From contig NC_083582.1 of assembly GCF_027579695.1 (NCBI RefSeq), forward strand, positions 2,307,378 to 2,371,377: DNA of 64,000 nucleotides, given 5' to 3'. The stretch is from Neoarius graeffei (lineage: Eukaryota; Chordata; Actinopteri; Siluriformes; Ariidae). A program made the translations under genes and the position numbers. Positions 10,976 through 21,363 of the stretch are shown here, piece by piece (position 1 is the first letter of the stretch; every line of letters starts with the position of its first letter). Under the pieces are notes generated by a model. The model saw nothing but the letters and a program-made list of their open reading frames with translations, was not told the DNA's origin and ran no database searches.

Positions 10976-11592
10976 CATGACGACTGCAGTCCTAAAGTTA
11001 TCATGGGGATTGGAGTCCGAAACCATCGGAGCAAAACTGTTTGCATTAAGTGTCCAGAGCCATCTTGTGAGTTCCCTATTTTCAGGCCCAGAACTTTTAT
11101 TTTAACTATTGTAACGATCTCTACGTTTTTACTCCTCCTTTTCACAGGCCCCTGCACCTCCTTTACCTGTTTCTGAACGCTCTTATAATTCTTATACTAA
11201 GAAGAAATACATGATTGTCCCTCTATGAGGCTCACTCAGGGGTAGAGATGTTTTTTTTTTATTTTCCTCAACAGTTTCATTCCAGTGTGAACATCTGCAG
11301 TGACATCTGCTTGCTGCTATGTTTTCAAGGTCACAAAGTCCGATACTGCTGTAGTTAGGAAGCTTAGACTTTGAACATTATATTACATTACAGGCATTTC
11401 GCAGACGCTCTAAACAGTGTCATGTGATTTCAGGGAAATCTCTTCCCCCTCTTTAAAGACCCAGTAATGCAGTACGCCTGTATTTCATTTGGAGGAAGCG
11501 CTTCAAGCAGCAGAGAGCAGAAATCTGAACTGCCTTTAGACAGGTAAATCCTTCATACTTCTGATAAACTGTAACACATCCATTTATTATGT
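10976..11592. other. no gene recognised
   Basis: There is no supported feature. A motif near 11390-11410 (aggcatttcgcagacgctc) resembles a widespread fish repeat, but the match is too short to assign. Confidence 0.55.
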
Positions 11593-13101
11593 ACGTGTAT
11601 CAGAGGTGGACAGTAACGAAGTACATTTACTTGAGTTCTTTACTTAAGTACACTTTGAGTATCTGTACTTTACTTGAGCATTTCTCTTGGCAACTTGTGA
11701 TTTTAACTTCACTACATTTGAAAGACAAATATCGTACTTTTTATTCCACTACATTTCCATCAAGGTCCTCGTTACTCGTTACTATGAAGTGGCTTTGAAA
11801 CTGGATGTTTTTTTCTTTTCTAAAACGTGATTGGTTTTTTAAGCCACCATGATTCCACAGGCAGATTCATATGTGCATGAATACATACACTTGTGTATGC
11901 GCGAGACCTGTGAGATGGACAGTATTGTACTAGTCAGTCACAAATTGTTGGCGTGTTTTGTTTTGATGTCAGATGATGGTCTTGCTCTTTTTTTGTCTTG
12001 CTTAAAGCAGTGTTGCTGTTGGGCCGTTATTAAGCTGGAGGTGTGGATCTGGGTTTTAATCTGGTTGGATTGTCCTTTTTATTTTCTAAGGAAGCTGCAT
12101 TTCCAGCTGTTCCACTGTCTTCCTGATTAACACACACATGCATGTGTGCACACGGCCAGAGCCGGGTCAGAACACTGCCAGAGCCGGGTAAGAACACTAC
12201 CATGCTGCTTTGTGGGGGACGGGAGGAGCAGGGGCGCCGCCAGAAATTTTGGGCCCCATGAAAGATTAGAATTTTGGGCCCCCCAACTTTGCCCACCCTC
12301 GTCACAATTGCACTATTGTCATTATTTGACTTTTGATAGCCCATGGACCTTGAGTTTGTGACTTTGTTCTTACATTTTATGTATTAACCTACCAGGGACT
12401 AGATGAAAACTGGTCAGTGACTAATTCTGGTGCATTTACAATCACAAATGAAAATTCAAGATTTTGCCACATGCCTTCTTGTGCTAGGACAATTGGTAGT
12501 GAAATGTGTGATGTGACTGCTAATAAATCATAGAAAAAGTTTTCTACCCAGCATCAAAATACCTATGGAAATCCCATGGATTGTTGTGTGTTAGGTAGAA
12601 AGCTGTGTGTACTGTTCTGCAAAAAGGGAATATGTTCAAAGCAAAGTGTGTCTAGACAGAAATTTGAGCGTAAGCAGAGTTAGACTATTGGTTGCCCCTC
12701 CATGGACCGTTATTAGCAACACTTTAATCTAGCAAACTGTATATGGCGCTCGCTCATTAAAAACTTCAATCCTAAAGCATTTATGGGTTGTATTGCTGCT
12801 TACCTCCTTCTCCAAAGGGGGGTTCAGTGGTTTGGTAGGGCGGAGGTCCCCCTGAGGCTGAATCTGTGCATATTTAGGGCACCCCATTAGTTATGAAACT
12901 GGTTATTAGCACTAGTTATTAGCACCAGCATAACATAATATTTCATCTTGTTTATCACACAAGTCAGTTCAGTTATTAAAATGGAAAAAATGTTACTGTA
13001 CAAACTGTAAAACTGCTCTCTTGATAAGCTAATCCAACCACGTTCATACTGTTCATTTACCATTTGCTAATATTTTGAACACACACGTGAGTGATAGCTA
13101 C

Positions 13102-13199
13102 CTTTCTTTTGGGAAAAACTGAGTGACCAGTTGCCTGCCTCTCCGGTCCCTCTCAGCTTTCAGCTGCCTTTCTTTACGTTTTTGACAGCCACTCTTCAT
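13102..13199 (-). pseudogene. first exon of a hAT-type transposase (remnant)
   Basis: From the ATG at 13199 the minus strand encodes MKSGCQKRKERQLKAERDR and on to VTQFFPKE, then meets a splice donor (GAAAG|GTAGCT) at 13101. A basic, lysine/arginine-rich start of this kind ending in FF is typical of the N-terminus of TTF-type hAT transposases and their domesticated relatives. The downstream exons are missing from this copy. The call rests on the motif and the donor site. Confidence 0.5.
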
Positions 13200-13438
13200 A
13201 TTTAGCGATCATAGACTGTACGCACTCCACTGCTGGCTGGCTGGCTGCTGCACCGTGACACAGCAGCAAGTAGCGTTGCACTGATCAGCACACAGATTTA
13301 ACGCATCGCGCTTCTACCAGAACTGGACCGTACCATTTCGCAAAAGGGGGAGGGTTAAATGACAATATGTTGAAGAACTCAAGAAATAGACAACCTTGTT
13401 CAATTAGCTCATTTTACCAGATGGAATATTGCATTGTT

Positions 13439-14132
13439 CAGGGGCGTCAGAAGCATTTTTAATGTGGGGGGGGACACACTGGCGGGGGGGTCCTCCGCCA
13501 GAAAATTTTTAATTAATTAGATGCCATTTCCTGCATTCTGGTGTATTTTTAACAGGTTGTTAAACACCTAATTTTACCTACAAAAGTCACTTAATTCAAT
13601 GACTATTTTAGACACTCAACAATAAGTCCTCATTCAACTAGTCCACATATTCATCAGCCTGTTTTTAAACCCACCGCTATGCCTAAGATAATGAGATGAA
13701 TGTGACACAATTTATCACCAACAGTGACTTTATGGGTGCATTTTACTTTTTATTTTGTGTTTTCTATTTAGTTTTAGATGTAACACAACATGCCACTGGG
13801 CCAAGCAATAGTGACACTCAACTGTATGTTTAAAAATAAGAATATTCATAATATCACACAATGAACAGGCATGACATTTCTGTGCTCACGCTGAGATTCA
13901 CTTCACTTGCGCGCGGTGAGTTGTTGTCGGTAACGCCCGGAAAACCCGGAGTGGATTTTCAGTGGTCTGTGTTTTCTCTTATCGATCAAGTGGAATGGAT
14001 TCTTTCACGAAGCAATAGAAACAGTGCTGGGTGAACTCATATTTTATGTTAAATGTGGGCGGGTCCAAACGAAGAATTATGAAATGTGAGGGGGACACGT
14101 TCCCTTCACATTCAATGGTGGCGACGCCCATG
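13439..14132. mobile_element. inner hAT-type MITE (layer 3), 694 bp
   Basis: The left end CAGGGGCGTCAGAAGC pairs with the right end ...TGGTGGCGACGCCCATG. The exact 8-bp TSD GCATTGTT occurs at 13431-13438 and 14133-14140. Its ends resemble those of the layer-2 element, so the two may be related families. No coding potential was found. Confidence 0.92.
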
Positions 14133-14618
14133 GCATTGTTGTTATTTCAAAAGTCTTATTAGAATAATTAAAAGCATATTATCAGCCCCTTAAAGGGCCC
14201 CATGGCAGTGCTGGGCCCCTAGAATTGTTCTAACCTTTCCCCCCCTGGCGGCGCCCATGGGGAGGAGTGTGACAAGTAAAAAAAAAAGACAACGGCTCTT
14301 TTTCAGTTTGGTTGTGTTTCATGTTGTAACGTTCTACCAGGCGTTTATTCTACAGGTTCTACAAGTTAATCAGTAAATCCAGTCGGTTGTTTCAGAGGCG
14401 TTAGGGTTTTGTAAGTGTTGTGGCAATAATACAACGATGCACTGACAGAAAATGTATTTTTAATACTTAAGTATTTTTAAAAGCAAATACTGCAGTACTT
14501 TAACTAAAGTAAAAATTTGACTGGACAACTTTCACTTGTATCAGAGTAACATTTGACCAGCGGGATCTGCACTTTGACTTCAGTAAAGTTGGGTTCTTTG
14601 TTCACCTCTGACGTGTAT

Positions 14619-15053
14619 ATGCATTATTTGTGTGCCTAAAGAACTGCTGCAGGAAAAAGTTGTTCATCCCGAATATTGATTTGTTTTAATTTTTAGTGTT
14701 AACTGAATGTTAAATAGCTATTTTTTTTATATTCAGAATCATTTAATTTCACTAATATTCAAAAAAGTATTTATATTACAGAATGTAAATGTTTGTACAG
14801 TGTGTGTGAGAGAGAGATCTATATAAATATCATAGAATGTAAGAGATATACCTCAGTGTTATTAGGGGTCAATAATCTCAGTACTGCATCTTAAATATTC
14901 TAATTAATTAATCAGTGTCATTTATTTTAAAAATTGAAATGATAAATGCAATATAAAACAGTAATGGACAAACTGGCAATAAATAACTAGAGAGAGATGG
15001 ACCTGGAATACTGACTCATCTGAGCACAATAGACATTTATGTTGGTGTTGCTC
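14619..15053. other. no gene recognised
   Basis: This is AT-rich DNA with no supported feature. Confidence 0.55.
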
Positions 15054-15215
15054 AGCATGCCTGCTCTCTTCCACTGCATCCATTTCAAAGGTAAAGTCTT
15101 CTGTCATGTCATGGGCAAGAGATGGATGTCAGTCTGGTGGTGGTAAATGTCACTGCAGAAGAGTTTATTAAAAGCCATGCAGGCAAACAATACAAATCTG
15201 CAGGAAAAATCATGA
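15054..15215 (-). repeat. LTR fragment, same family as 36105-36525
   Basis: The segment with tgcctgctctcttccactgc, gcagaagagtttattaaaag and catgcaggcaaacaat matches the 3' part of the LTR near 36.1 kb. On the minus strand it carries a TTTAATAAACTC polyadenylation-type signal. Only part of an LTR is present. Confidence 0.65.
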
Positions 15216-15894
15216 ACAGTAAGGTTAAGGGTTTTTATTTGTCATGTAGCCTCCCACTCAACTCTAATGTGTTACAGAATTGTTATGGCCAACAGCTGAT
15301 AACCCCTTAAGCATGGGAGGCGAATTGGAGGGAGTCTACTAAAAATATAAAATTTGGGACGTATCTACTTTAACTAGAGCATATGACCCTGACTTGGATG
15401 CCGAGAGGCCTAGTTAGCTGATTTTATAGCTATACCGTCACTGTGAGCTTACAGCCTCCCATGCATACCTTTCAACACACCATAGCCCAACCCGAACCAC
15501 ATTTATTGGACATAAAACACTGCAACTGCAGATCTACATTGCAACAACATGAAATGTTTAACACACAAACAGGCATCACCCCTTTAAAATGTCCTGGTGG
15601 CCCTTGAAATCAATAAAATAAAATAATACCTGGGGTTTTGTAAAACTCAGTGATGGTACCATGTCGTTGGCGCGCATGTTGGAGCTCATTTGAATCCTCA
15701 TGAAAAGTATTTTCTTAGTATTCACTGATCCTTGGAAATTCAGAAATAGTTAGCAGCAGTTTTCCTCAAACTCTCTGTTCAGTGAAGACAGGTGAGATGA
15801 GATGGAGAAACCAGTCCAGAAGACAGGTCCATGTGCAACAGTAGGTTCCCTAGCGGCAGCGCAAAGTCCTGAGCGCCCTCTAAAGCAGCAGCAG
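15216..15894. other. no gene recognised
   Basis: There is no supported gene. The short pair GCATGGGAGGC at 15312 and GCCTCCCATGC at about 15453 are mutually inverted and might mark the ends of a small MITE, but this was not established. Confidence 0.45.
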
Positions 15895-15975
15895 CAGCAT
15901 TGCCAACTTGGCAACTTTCACGCTAAATCGGGCAACTTTACAAATCCTCTTGGTGACTTTTTTTGTCAAAAGCGA

Positions 15976-16289
15976 TGTAACGTTTCTATCGAAGGGCGGA
16001 GCACAGAGGACGGCAGGACAGAGATCAGGTTTGTAAACAGGGGTTTTATTGCCACACTTTTCAGTGAACAACTCGTAATTCACACAGACAGACACACACC
16101 CGACCGGCGTCTGGTTTGGGGATGAGCTCCTCTGCTCTACGCTCTCCCTCCTTAAGTAGGGTGCAGTCACTGGGAAGACACACACAAACACAGGTTAATT
16201 GACATCAGGTGTAGTGATTCTGCCACTTACCTTCCCTGACTCCGCCCTCCTGTCACAGACCGGCACTTGACCATGCCCCCACTGCCACA
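15976..16289 (-). repeat. 3' LTR of the complete Gmr1-like element
   Basis: It is 314 bp with TG...CA ends and nearly identical to the 5' LTR. In element orientation a purine-rich tract (GGCGGTGGGGGTA) lies immediately before it, the expected plus-strand primer. The LTR carries AATAAA at 16045-16050 on the minus strand. Confidence 0.94.
16045..16050 (-). terminator. LTR polyadenylation signal AATAAA
   Basis: On the minus strand the LTR reads GGCAATAAAACCCC, a canonical signal for 3' end formation of the element's RNA. The same sequence is present in the 5' LTR. Confidence 0.7.
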
Positions 16290-16420
16290 TACCCCCACCG
16301 CCCGACTCAGGCCGGGCGGCCGTCCGGCCTGCAGCCGACTCCCCCCCTCCCCGGACGGGAGAGGAAGTCCGCCATGACCATCTGCACCCCCGGCCTGTGG
16401 ACCACCTTGAAATTAAAGGG

Positions 16421-17392
16421 TTAGAGTGCCAGATACCAACGGGTGATCCGCGCGTTGGCATCCTTCATGCGGTGGAGCCACTGGAGGGGTGCGTGGTCTG
16501 AACAGAGGGTGAAAGGGCGCCCCAGCAGGTAGTACCGGAGGGTGAGGACCGCCCACTTGATTGCCAAGCACTCTTTTTCGATTGTGCTGTAGCACCCCTC
16601 ACGCACCGACAGCTTCCTACTGATGTATAGGACTGGGCGGTCCTCCCCCTCCACCTCCTGGGACAAAACAGCCCCCAGCCCTCTGTCCAACACATCCGTC
16701 TGTAACATAAAGGGGAGAGAAAAGTCAGGGGAGTGTAAAAATGGCCCCCCACACAGTACGGCCTTTACCTCAGAAAAAGCCCGCTGGCATTGCTCCGTCC
16801 ACTGGACCGGATCTGGTGCCCCCTTTTTAGTGAGATCAGTCGGTGGGCTGGTGACGTCCGAATAATTAGGTATAAACCTACGATAATAGCCAGCCAGCCC
16901 CAGGAACTGTCTCACTCCCTTTTTGGTCTTGGGCCTCGGGCAGGCCGCAATTGCTGTGGTCTTGTTAATTTGGGGACACACCTGCCCGTTGCCCAAGTGG
17001 AAGCCCAGATACCGTACTTCCACCCGCCCAATCGCACACTTCTTCGGGTTGGCTGTGAGACCCGCTCGCCTCAGCGACCTAAGGATGGCCCTCAGATGTT
17101 CGAGATGCCTCGGCCAGTCATTACTATAGATGATAATGTCATCGAGGTAGGCGGCCACATAGGTGGCGTGGGGGCGGAGGACCCTGTCCATCAGCCGCTG
17201 AAACATAGCGGGCGCCCCAAACAGCCCAAACGGAAGTGTGACGAATTGGTGTAAACCAAACGGTGTGGAAAAGGCCATTTTTTCTCGGGAAAGTGGAGTC
17301 AAGGGGATCTGCCAATATCCCTTCGTTAAATCCAGTGTCGAATAAAAGCGAGCAGTGCCTAGTCGATCCAGCAACTCATCAATACGAGGCAT
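16421..17392 (-). pseudogene. reverse transcriptase palm and RNase H of Gmr1-like element
   Basis: This frame copies the element's RNA into DNA and removes the RNA strand. It begins MPRIDELLDRLG and shows FYSTLDLTKGYWQIPL, the catalytic AAYLDDIIIYS (YxDD, near residue 80), VRQFLGLAGYYRRFIPNYS, and the RNase H start PFMLQTDVLDRGLGAVLSQ. A single stop codon at about 17396 separates it from the upstream frame, which holds the N-terminal fingers of the same enzyme. It ends near 16421, where pol continues for a short, low-complexity tail towards the purine tract. RNase H appears shortened, or its end lies in another frame. Confidence 0.88.
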
Positions 17393-17395
17393 TGG

Positions 17396-18620
17396 TTACG
17401 TGTCAGATTTAGACACCGCATTGACTTTTCTATAGTCCACACAGAACCAGACCGACCCGTCGGCCTTGGGTACCAAGACCACCGGGCTGCTCCAGTCACT
17501 GTGGGACTCCTCGACGATGCCCATTTCGAGCATGGCCTCGAGTTCTTCCCGAACCACTTTTTTCTTGTGTTCGGGTAGCCTGTAAGGGCGGCTACGCGCT
17601 ACCACCCCCGGGGGCATCTCAATGTGGTGCTCTATGAGGTTGGTGCAGCCGGGCAGGGGCGAGAACATGTCCGAAAACTCGGCCTGTAACTGGGCAACCT
17701 CCGCGAGTTGGGTTGGGGAGAGGTGGTCTCCACAGGGGACCGGAGAGGTATGCGATGTCAATGTGCCTTTTTGAACCTCTGGCCCCAGCTCCGCCTTCTC
17801 CGGAACCACTGACACCAACGCTACGGGGACCTCCTCGTTCCAGAGTTTGAGTAGATTGAGGTGGTAAATCTGTAGCGCCCCACCCCTGTCCGTTAGCCTC
17901 ACCTCATAGTCGACGTCCCCAACTTGCCGTGTGACCTCAAAGGGTCCTTGCCACTTGGCGACTAATTTAGAGCTCAATGTGGGCAACAGTACGAGTACTT
18001 TATCTCCCGGTGCAAACTCTCTAAGGCACGTACCCTTGTCGTGCAGGCGGGCTTGCTGTTCTTGGGCCTGCCGCAAATTCTCCTGGGTTAGGTGCATGAG
18101 TGTGTGGAGTTTTGCACGCAGGTCAATAACGTATTGAATTTCATTTTTACTTGGTGAAGGTCCCTCCTCCCAATTTTCCCACAGCACATCTAAAATGCCG
18201 CGCGGCTTACGCCCATATAATAATTAAAACGGAGAGAACCCCGTGGAGGCTTGGGGGACCTCTCGCACTGCAAATAACAAGGGTTCGAGCCATTTATCCC
18301 AGTTACGTGCGTCCTCACTTATGAATTTTTTAATTATGTTCTTGAGGGTGCGATTAAACCGTTCAACTAAACCGTCCATTTGTGGGTGATACACGCTGGT
18401 GCAGATCAGCTTAATACCTAATAACCCATACAGTTCGTTCAGTGTTCGTGACATAAACGAGGTGCCTTGATCAGTCAGAATCTCTTTCGGGATTCCAACT
18501 CAGGAGATGATGTGGAAGAGTGCCTACGCCATACTGCGTGCTGAGATATTGCGAAGAGGCATGGCTTCCGGGTATCGCATTGCATAGTCCACCAGAACTA
18601 ATATAAAGCGGTACCCTCAT
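17396..18620 (-). pseudogene. integrase core and C-terminus, then reverse transcriptase N-terminus
   Basis: Reading from 18620 down, the integrase core shows VLVDYAMRYPEA (first Asp, frame interrupted near 18500), TDQGTSFMSRTL (second Asp) and DGLVERFNRTLK (Glu): the DDE triad for inserting the DNA copy. A TAA at about 18221 breaks the frame before LLYGRKPRG. The next frame (to 17396) holds the integrase C-terminal barrel (PGDKVLVLLP, AKWQGPFEVTRQ) and runs straight into the reverse transcriptase start (IEHHIEMPPG, WSSPVVLVPKADGSVWFCVDYR). The order integrase then reverse transcriptase is therefore physically visible in one open frame. Confidence 0.88.
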
Positions 18621-20569
18621 GTTGACCGATGTAATGGCCCGACGAGATCCATCCCAATTCTTTCGAACGGGGTCTCGATTAAGGGTAGAGGGCGCAAAGG
18701 CGCTTTTGGAATGGCTGCTGGATTTACTAACTGGCATTCGCGGCACTCCATACACCACTTACAGACATTGCCGCGAATCCCCGGCCAATAGAATCGGGCC
18801 ATTATTCGGGCTAGTGTCTTATCCTGCCCTAGGTGTCCAGCCATGGGATTGAAGTGAACCGCCTGGAATACCAATTCCCGGCAGCTCTTCGGAATTAAAA
18901 GCTGCGTGACTCGCTCTTTAGTTTGAGTGTCCTGTGTCACTCGGTATAATCTATCCTTCATAATCGCGAAGTAGGGGAAGGACGGGGTGACGTTCGGCTG
19001 GAGTGTTTGACCATCGATTACTCTCACTTGGTCAAACGCATACTGCAGAGTCTCGTCTCGCGACTGATCTAATGGGAAATCCGCGAGGGATTCCCCAGCA
19101 GAGAGAGGAGGGGCTGGCGGCTCCTCACTCTGATGCGGAGATGACGTAGACGGCTCTGCGACAGCTGCTCCCGCCAAAGCGACATCGGGACCTCTCCCTG
19201 TTAAATGGCAGGACCCACTCTTCACTAAGTGTGTCATTAAATCCCGAAATCCCGGCCAATCAGTCCCCAAAATTATAGAGTGGGTAAGGCGAGGATTAAC
19301 CGCCGCCTTCACTATAAATTTTTCACCTCGGAAAAAAATGTGGACCGACACCAAAGGGTAGCTGTGAATGTCCCCGTGCACACACAACACCTTCACCCCT
19401 TGTGCTCCCCCCAATGCCTCATTTTGCACCAGGCTTTGGTGAATTGATGTCTGATTACAACCAGAATCCACCAACGCCTGATATGTATCCCCTTGAATAC
19501 TCACTGGTATGCGATATGCTCCGGCCCGATCGAGGGCAGCTCCTGGCGCGTCGGGGATCCGAACCACCACGCCCACCTCCATTACCGTGCACTGTTGTTG
19601 GAGGTGGCCCGGCTCCCCGCAGCACCAGCAAACCGGCCCGGGCTTCCTCTCCGCACCGGTGTTCTGGGGCTCACTCACCTGAGGGGGGGAGAGACAGACA
19701 CAGAAGGGAGAAATGGGAGGGCACCGTGGGTGTGGCGGGCCGGAACAGGTGGCGCCGGCCCCCGCCTCCGTGGTGGGGGAATGGGGCGAGGATGAGACAC
19801 AGGAGGAGAGGGAGAGAGAGAGAGAGAGAGAGAGAAGAGGAGAGGAGAGGAGAGAAGAGGCTGTCTGCTGTCCTGCCACTGGGACAGCCGCCATATGGTC
19901 CTCCGCCAGCTCGATTGCCTGATCCAGCGACACCGGGCAGTGACACTGGACCCACTCCGCGGTTCCTGCTGGCAAGTGTGCGATGAATTGCTCCAGTACC
20001 ACCTGGTCGATGATCCCCTCAGTGTCGTGGTTGTTGGCCCTCAACCACCGCCAGCAGGCGTCCCTGAGTTGCTGGCCAAACGCGAACGGCCGGCCGACTT
20101 CCTCCAAGTGCAAAGCGCGGAAGCGCTGACGCTGCTGCTCAGGGGTGCGCCCCACACGCTGGGGGACGGCCCAGTGGAGGTCCATGTAGGCCAGCCGGTG
20201 GTCGGCGGAGAGCTGTAGTGCGGCCAGCTGCGCCTCTCCCGTTAGCAGGGGGAGGAGGCGCGCCACGCGCTGCTCCATCGGCCACCCCGAGGTCTCCGCG
20301 ACTTGCTCAAAGAGCGTGATGAATGCCTCGGGGTCATCCTGCGGGCCCATCTTTGTTAGGGTGAGGGGGGATGGGCCCGCGGTAGGAGCGTTGGTGGACC
20401 CTGCCGACGTGAGGAGGTGCCGGAACGCCTGACGATCTTCTTGCTGGGCCAGCACCAGGGCCTCGAACTGCTGTTCCTGCTCCTTTTGGAGGGTGACTAG
20501 CTCCTGGTGCTGGCTTTGCTGGGCCGTGGCGAGGGCGTGGACCAGTTCGGCGAATGGGGAGGACTCCAT
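18617..20569 (-). pseudogene. gag, protease and integrase zinc domain of Gmr1-like element
   Basis: The start at the ATG at 20569 (MESSPFAELV) is chosen because upstream codons lie in the primer site and LTR. About 650 codons are open. Order: an N-terminal Gln/Glu-rich coiled segment; KMGPQDDPEAF; a SCAN-like domain at roughly 120-205 (RWLRAN, VVLEQFIAHLPAG, EWVQCHCP); a linker shaped by an AG repeat at 19812-19860; a zinc knuckle CWCCGEPGHLQQQC; a protease motif ALVDSGCNQTSI; a spacer; and the integrase HHCC zinc-binding domain (HFNPMAGHLGQDKTL, WCMECRECQ). It ends GMDLVGPLHRST at a stop, just before the integrase catalytic core. The fusion of gag to integrase without a frame change is notable. 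Confidence 0.9.
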
Positions 20570-20596
20570 GGGGCTGTTCGGCTGCTGCGCTCCAGA

Positions 20597-20614
20597 TCCC
20601 GGGTTTCGGCACCA
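20597..20614 (-). promoter_or_regulatory. primer-binding site, exact 18-nt match to tRNA-Phe
   Basis: In element orientation the site is TGGTGCCGAAACCCGGGA, the perfect complement of the vertebrate tRNA-Phe 3' end with CCA. It lies one base from the LTR. Confidence 0.88.
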
Positions 20615-20615
20615 C

Positions 20616-20935
20616 TGTAACGTTTCTATCGAAGGGCGGAGCACAGAGGACAGCAGGACAGAGATCAGGTTTGTAAACAGGGGTTTTATTGCTACACTTT
20701 TCAGTGAACAACTCGTAATTCACACAGACAGACACACGACCGGCGTCTGGTTCGGGGATGAGCTCCTCTGCTCTACGCTCTCCCTCCTTAAGTAGGGTGC
20801 AGTCACTGGGAAGACACACACACACAAACACACACACAGGTTAATTGACATCAGGTGTAGTGATTCTGCCACTTAACTTCCCTGACTCTGCCCTCCTGTC
20901 ACAGACTGGCGCTTGACCACGCCCCCACTGCCACA
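20616..20935 (-). repeat. 5' LTR of the complete Gmr1-like element
   Basis: It is 320 bp and starts TGTGGCAGTGGGGGCG in element orientation. Slightly longer CACACA runs than in the 3' LTR account for most of the length difference, and a few substitutions separate the two. Confidence 0.94.
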
Positions 20936-21363
20936 AGCGACTAGCGACAAATCTAGTGACTTTTACTGGTGTTATTGGAGACTCTGATGTGAAAGCACGT
21001 ACATTTCTGCAGGTTCTGTCCTCAACGAGCAGCAGGTGCTGCCATGAGCCCCTCCGCCCTCCCACAGCACTCACAGGCAGACAGTGTCACAGCGGCCTCG
21101 TGCAGCCCCAGCTGCAGTCAGAGTGGAGAGGAGTGGTGGGGGCGGGGCACTCCTCTCCACTCCACACTTCTAATGAATTGTGCATCATGTGCAAAGCCGC
21201 CGCTATTCCCGCCCTGGCTTAGAGAGCGGGATGTAAATGTTTCTTCACTGTCACACTAAAATAAATCACTGCATTTTACTCACACAGCCTCAGTCACTTA
21301 CTCACCTCGTCCACTGTGTGTGCGCCTCTGACATCAGCTAAACATCTGGCTAGCTAGCTCATC

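Larger units (their letters stand above)
12229..14259 (-). mobile_element. middle hAT element (layer 2), with transposase first exon
   Basis: The left end CAGGGGCGCCGCCAGAAATT mirrors the right end ...CTGGCGGCGCCCATG. The flanking TSD GGGAGGAG is exact at 12221-12228 and 14260-14267. About 1.33 kb remains after removing the inner insertion. It keeps only a small coding exon (13102-13199), so it is an internally deleted, nonautonomous derivative. Confidence 0.93.
11601..14610. mobile_element. outer hAT-type nonautonomous transposon (layer 1 of a triple nest)
   Basis: The left end is CAGAGGTGGACAGTAACG and the right end is ...TTCACCTCTG, the pattern of a widespread fish hAT family with TIRs of the form CAGAGGTG. 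The flanking 8-bp TSD ACGTGTAT is exact at 11593-11600 and 14611-14618. Without the elements inside it, it would be about 970 bp and has no transposase, so it depended on an enzyme in trans. Confidence 0.93.
15976..20935 (-). mobile_element. complete Gmr1-like Ty3/gypsy retrotransposon, 4960 bp
   Basis: LTRs of 314 bp (15976-16289) and 320 bp (20616-20935) bound the element, and the 5-bp TSD AGCGA is exact at 15971-15975 and 20936-20940. On the minus strand the order is LTR, tRNA-Phe primer site, gag (SCAN-like, zinc knuckle), protease, integrase, reverse transcriptase, RNase H, purine tract, LTR. Integrase before reverse transcriptase is the hallmark of Gmr1-type elements within Ty3/gypsy. 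The coding region has only a few stops and frameshifts, so it is a fairly young copy that is no longer able to act by itself. Confidence 0.95.

Noticed and set aside
15802-16125. 107-codon plus frame
   Set aside because: It crosses from the transposon end into the antisense of the gypsy LTR and has no motif.
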